Assembly: GCA_937892865.1 (NCBI GenBank)
Contig: CALBJG010000046.1
Span: 1-6,422, forward strand
DNA length: 6,422 bases
Direction: 5' to 3'
From: an uncultured Clostridia bacterium
Lineage (GTDB): Bacteria; Bacillota; Clostridia; Oscillospirales; Oscillospiraceae
Shown: positions 6,284 through 6,422 of the stretch, in pieces
Position numbering within the stretch: the first letter of the stretch is position 1
Layout: the number at the start of each line of letters is the position of its first letter
The notes under the pieces: generated by a model
What the model was told of the DNA's origin: nothing
Seen by the model: the letters and a program-made list of their open reading frames with translations, nothing else
Database searches by the model: none
Program-made: the position numbers and the translations under genes

Positions 6284-6422
6284 AACTATAATACCCGTCC
6301 ATTCCGTCGCTGACTACGACACCGTCGTTGATCGCGATCACGCGCTTGGAGAAGCGCTCTACCAGTTCCTGCTCATGGGTAACCACCAACATGGTAGTAC
6401 CCAGATTGTTGATCTCCTGCAG
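6270..6422 (-). CDS. ftsE: Cell division ATP-binding protein FtsE (C-terminal end only)
   Basis: Only the last 50 codons and the stop (TAA at 6272-6270) are in the window; the start lies beyond the right edge. The visible part matches the end of an ABC ATPase: MLVVTHEQELVERFSKRVIA (residues 11-30 of the fragment) contains the switch (H-loop) histidine in VTHE, followed by INDGVVVSDG. The Walker A, Walker B and signature motifs are off the edge. The ending DGYYSYEDQ reads through the ftsX start in another frame, giving a 14-bp overlap. This tight coupling to ftsX is what identifies it as FtsE rather than another ABC protein. Confidence 0.9.
   Translation of the reverse strand: MQEINNLGTTMLVVTHEQELVERFSKRVIAINDGVVVSDGMDGYYSYEDQ

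Overview
The window looks like chromosomal DNA of an endospore-forming Clostridia-class Bacillota (Firmicutes), perhaps an Oscillospiraceae/Ruminococcaceae-type gut anaerobe. The evidence is a SpoIIQ-like sporulation protein, strong purine-rich ribosome binding sites, GreA and LysS of Firmicutes type, and an FtsEX-linked coiled-coil M23 hydrolase next to an S41 protease. Base composition is moderate and even, with no sign of mobile DNA. The genus cannot be named from the sequence alone.

Left part (1-2022), minus strand: greA (transcription elongation factor) is followed after one base by lysS (lysyl-tRNA synthetase), which runs off the left edge just before the end of its last catalytic motif. 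A near-perfect housekeeping promoter (TTGACT, 17 bp, TATAAT) lies in front of greA and probably drives both genes.

Middle (2023-2845), plus strand: one gene for a membrane-anchored LytM/M23 protein that best fits SpoIIQ, the forespore half of the SpoIIQ-SpoIIIAH channel. It starts at 2083 behind a perfect AGGAGGTG, has a candidate forespore sigma-F type promoter, and ends at a clear intrinsic terminator shared with the convergent operon.

Right part (2846-6422), minus strand, transcribed from right to left: the end of ftsE, then ftsX, a secreted coiled-coil M23 peptidoglycan hydrolase, and an S41 (CtpA/B-like) processing protease. ftsE and ftsX overlap by 14 bp, ftsX and the hydrolase are 12 bp apart, and a strong hairpin without a U-tract sits between hydrolase and protease. 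The likely logic is that the FtsEX ATPase drives conformational activation of the hydrolase outside the membrane (as known for EnvC, PcsB and CwlO), with the S41 protease possibly processing an envelope protein of the same system.

Overall this is mostly ordinary core genome. No novel system is evident. The points most worth a second look are the mixed catalytic state of the SpoIIQ LytM domain, its putative sporulation promoter, the FtsEX-hydrolase-protease operon, and the intercistronic hairpin.
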